DNA from: Bog-473 sp963721585
GTDB taxonomy: Bacteria; Actinomycetota; Acidimicrobiia; Acidimicrobiales; RAAP-2
Assembly: GCA_963721585.1 (NCBI GenBank)
Contig: CAVRJN010000001.1
Location: 372,001-436,000, forward strand
Direction of reading: 5' to 3'
DNA: 64,000 nucleotides
Position 1 is the stretch's first letter; each line of letters begins with the position of its first letter. The notes beneath the pieces are model-generated. The model was not told the origin of the DNA. It ran no database searches and worked only from the letters and a program-made list of their open reading frames with translations. Shown here in pieces: positions 63,220 through 64,000 of the stretch. A program made the position numbers and the translations under genes.

Positions 63220-63731
63220 AGGGTAAGTGGGCCGCCGGCATTCCGCCGCGCAACTTCACCTGGGTGATCACCGATCACCTGGCCGTGAGCGAGCGGCCGG
63301 GCGGGTTCTCGGTCAACCACCGCCGGGTGCGGCGTCAGGAAGAGATCATCTGGCTTCGCGTGAACGGGTTCGGCCGCGTCATCTCCCTCCTGGCGTCTCC
63401 GCACAACCTGGCCGCCTACGAGGACGAGGGGATCGCCTGGGCCCACTACCCCCTGGAGCGGACGGGGGACCCCCGGTCCGTGCTCGCCTCGTGTTACCGG
63501 GACATCGACGACTCCCTGGCGGCCGGCCTGCGCATCCTGGTCCACCAGGACGAGCTAGGTGACCGGGTGATGGGTGTGCTGGCCGGGTATCTGGTCTGGT
63601 CGGAGCGGATCGGCAACCAGCCGCAGGCCGTGGCGCTGGTCGAGCACGTGGTGGGCCACGCCATGGGCGAGCCCGGCCGCGAGCTGCTCTCGGAGCTGGA
63701 GGGCATGCCGTCGCGCGGTCAGCTGCAGTGA
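63216..63731 (+). CDS. Dual-specificity-phosphatase-like protein lacking the catalytic Cys
   Basis: A 171-residue protein whose layout resembles small dual-specificity phosphatases: RNFTWVITDHLAVSERPG, INLL-like VISLLASPHN, AWAHYPLERTG (P/D loop region), then ILVHQDELGDRVMGVLAGYL. The last segment aligns with the HCx5R phosphate loop, but Cys is replaced by Gln (His110, Gln111, Arg117). It should therefore be inactive as a phosphatase, or bind phosphate only. It overlaps folP by 4 bp and folB by 4 bp, so it is embedded in the folate operon. The pseudo-phosphatase call is inference from the motif; no function is known to me. Confidence 0.65.
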   Translation: MKGKWAAGIPPRNFTWVITDHLAVSERPGGFSVNHRRVRRQEEIIWLRVNGFGRVISLLASPHNLAAYEDEGIAWAHYPLERTGDPRSVLASCYRDIDDSLAAGLRILVHQDELGDRVMGVLAGYLVWSERIGNQPQAVALVEHVVGHAMGEPGRELLSELEGMPSRGQLQ

Positions 63732-64000
63732 GCGACCGCATCGAAGTCCGCGACCTGCGGGTCACGGGGACCCACGGCGTGCTCCCCGAGGAGCGGGACC
63801 GGGCGCAACCCTTTTCGGTCGACATCGTGGCCTGGGTCGACATGGAGGACGCCCAGCAGAGCGACGACCTCACCGACACAGTGGACTACGGGGCGTTGGC
63901 CCAGGCCGCTGCCGACGTGGTGGGAGGCCGGTCCTACCGCCTGCTCGAGGCCCTCGGCGGGCGTCTGGCGAGCGCGCTGCTCATCATGGACCCCCGTCTG
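63728..64000 (+). CDS. folB: Dihydroneopterin aldolase (3' truncated by window end)
   Basis: From GTG 63728, overlapping the preceding stop by 4 bp, 91 residues are visible with no stop before the window ends. The sequence matches FolB: IEVRDLRVTGTHGVLPEERD (with the substrate-binding HGVxxEE), PFSVDIVAWVDM, SDDLTDTVDYGALAQAA, and RSYRLLEALGGRLA. FolB converts dihydroneopterin to 6-hydroxymethyl-dihydropterin, supplying folP. folK probably follows outside the window, as in mycobacteria. Confidence 0.93.
   Translation, partial: MSDRIEVRDLRVTGTHGVLPEERDRAQPFSVDIVAWVDMEDAQQSDDLTDTVDYGALAQAAADVVGGRSYRLLEALGGRLASALLIMDPRL

Overview
The window is GC-rich (roughly 70 percent), densely packed actinobacterial chromosome. 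Several traits point to Acidimicrobiia or a close relative: a mycobacteria-like housekeeping gene order (sigma factor, paired TrkA proteins and APC permease; DUF2342, tilS, hpt, folE, folP, folB), a protein with the WWKA...WYPP motif common in that class, remnants of the VATDGGIF/FDGSTG surface repeat, and many starts that look leaderless (TANNNT 6 to 8 nt before the start codon). The taxonomy is inferred; there is no rRNA gene in the window.

Layout. 1-6.5 kb: end of a molybdo-hydroxylase, a RidA protein, a glutamine synthetase/GlnR pair, glutamine-dependent NAD synthetase, a principal-type sigma factor and a 24-residue membrane microprotein. 6.5-13.9 kb: HAD-IB phosphatase, two TrkA-type RCK proteins, a divergent APC permease fused to an OB fold, and a K+-independent H+-pyrophosphatase. 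14-22.3 kb: topA, tmk, holB and a large AfsR/SARP-like regulator. Three of these four genes are broken by five +1 frameshifts, each at a short G or C run, which looks like a patch of poor consensus. 22.3-24.7 kb: two cNMP-binding proteins and a Coq4-like protein.

24.9-43.3 kb is an accessory island starting at tRNA-Thr(CGU). It holds an intact ISL3-family insertion with 8-bp target duplication, IS30 and IS481 remnants, a GT2 glycosyltransferase, a giant sedolisin-type secreted protease with three near-identical 258-bp Ig-like repeats, a Gly-rich beta-helix-like surface protein, and a three-gene operon for a secreted phosphoesterase with a PEF-CTERM-like tail plus two exported partners.

43.3-64 kb returns to compact operons: an MFS exporter with its TetR repressor; an AEC permease; a haem-oxygenase-like diiron oxidase; a murD2-murL-pgeF cluster implying that D-Glu enters peptidoglycan as L-Glu and is epimerised afterwards; a MerR/MaoC divergent pair; a Zur regulator with a zinc ABC importer behind a Zur box; a P450/SDR pair; a SigR/RsrA redox pair; and a DUF2342, tilS-hpt (fused), folE, folP, pseudo-phosphatase, folB operon that runs off the window end.

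Most notable: the MurD2-MurL route, the fused tilS-hpt gene with an internal promoter and start, the phosphatase-like protein lacking its catalytic Cys in the folate operon, the APC-OB fusion, the surface-protein island, and the cluster of same-direction frameshifts.
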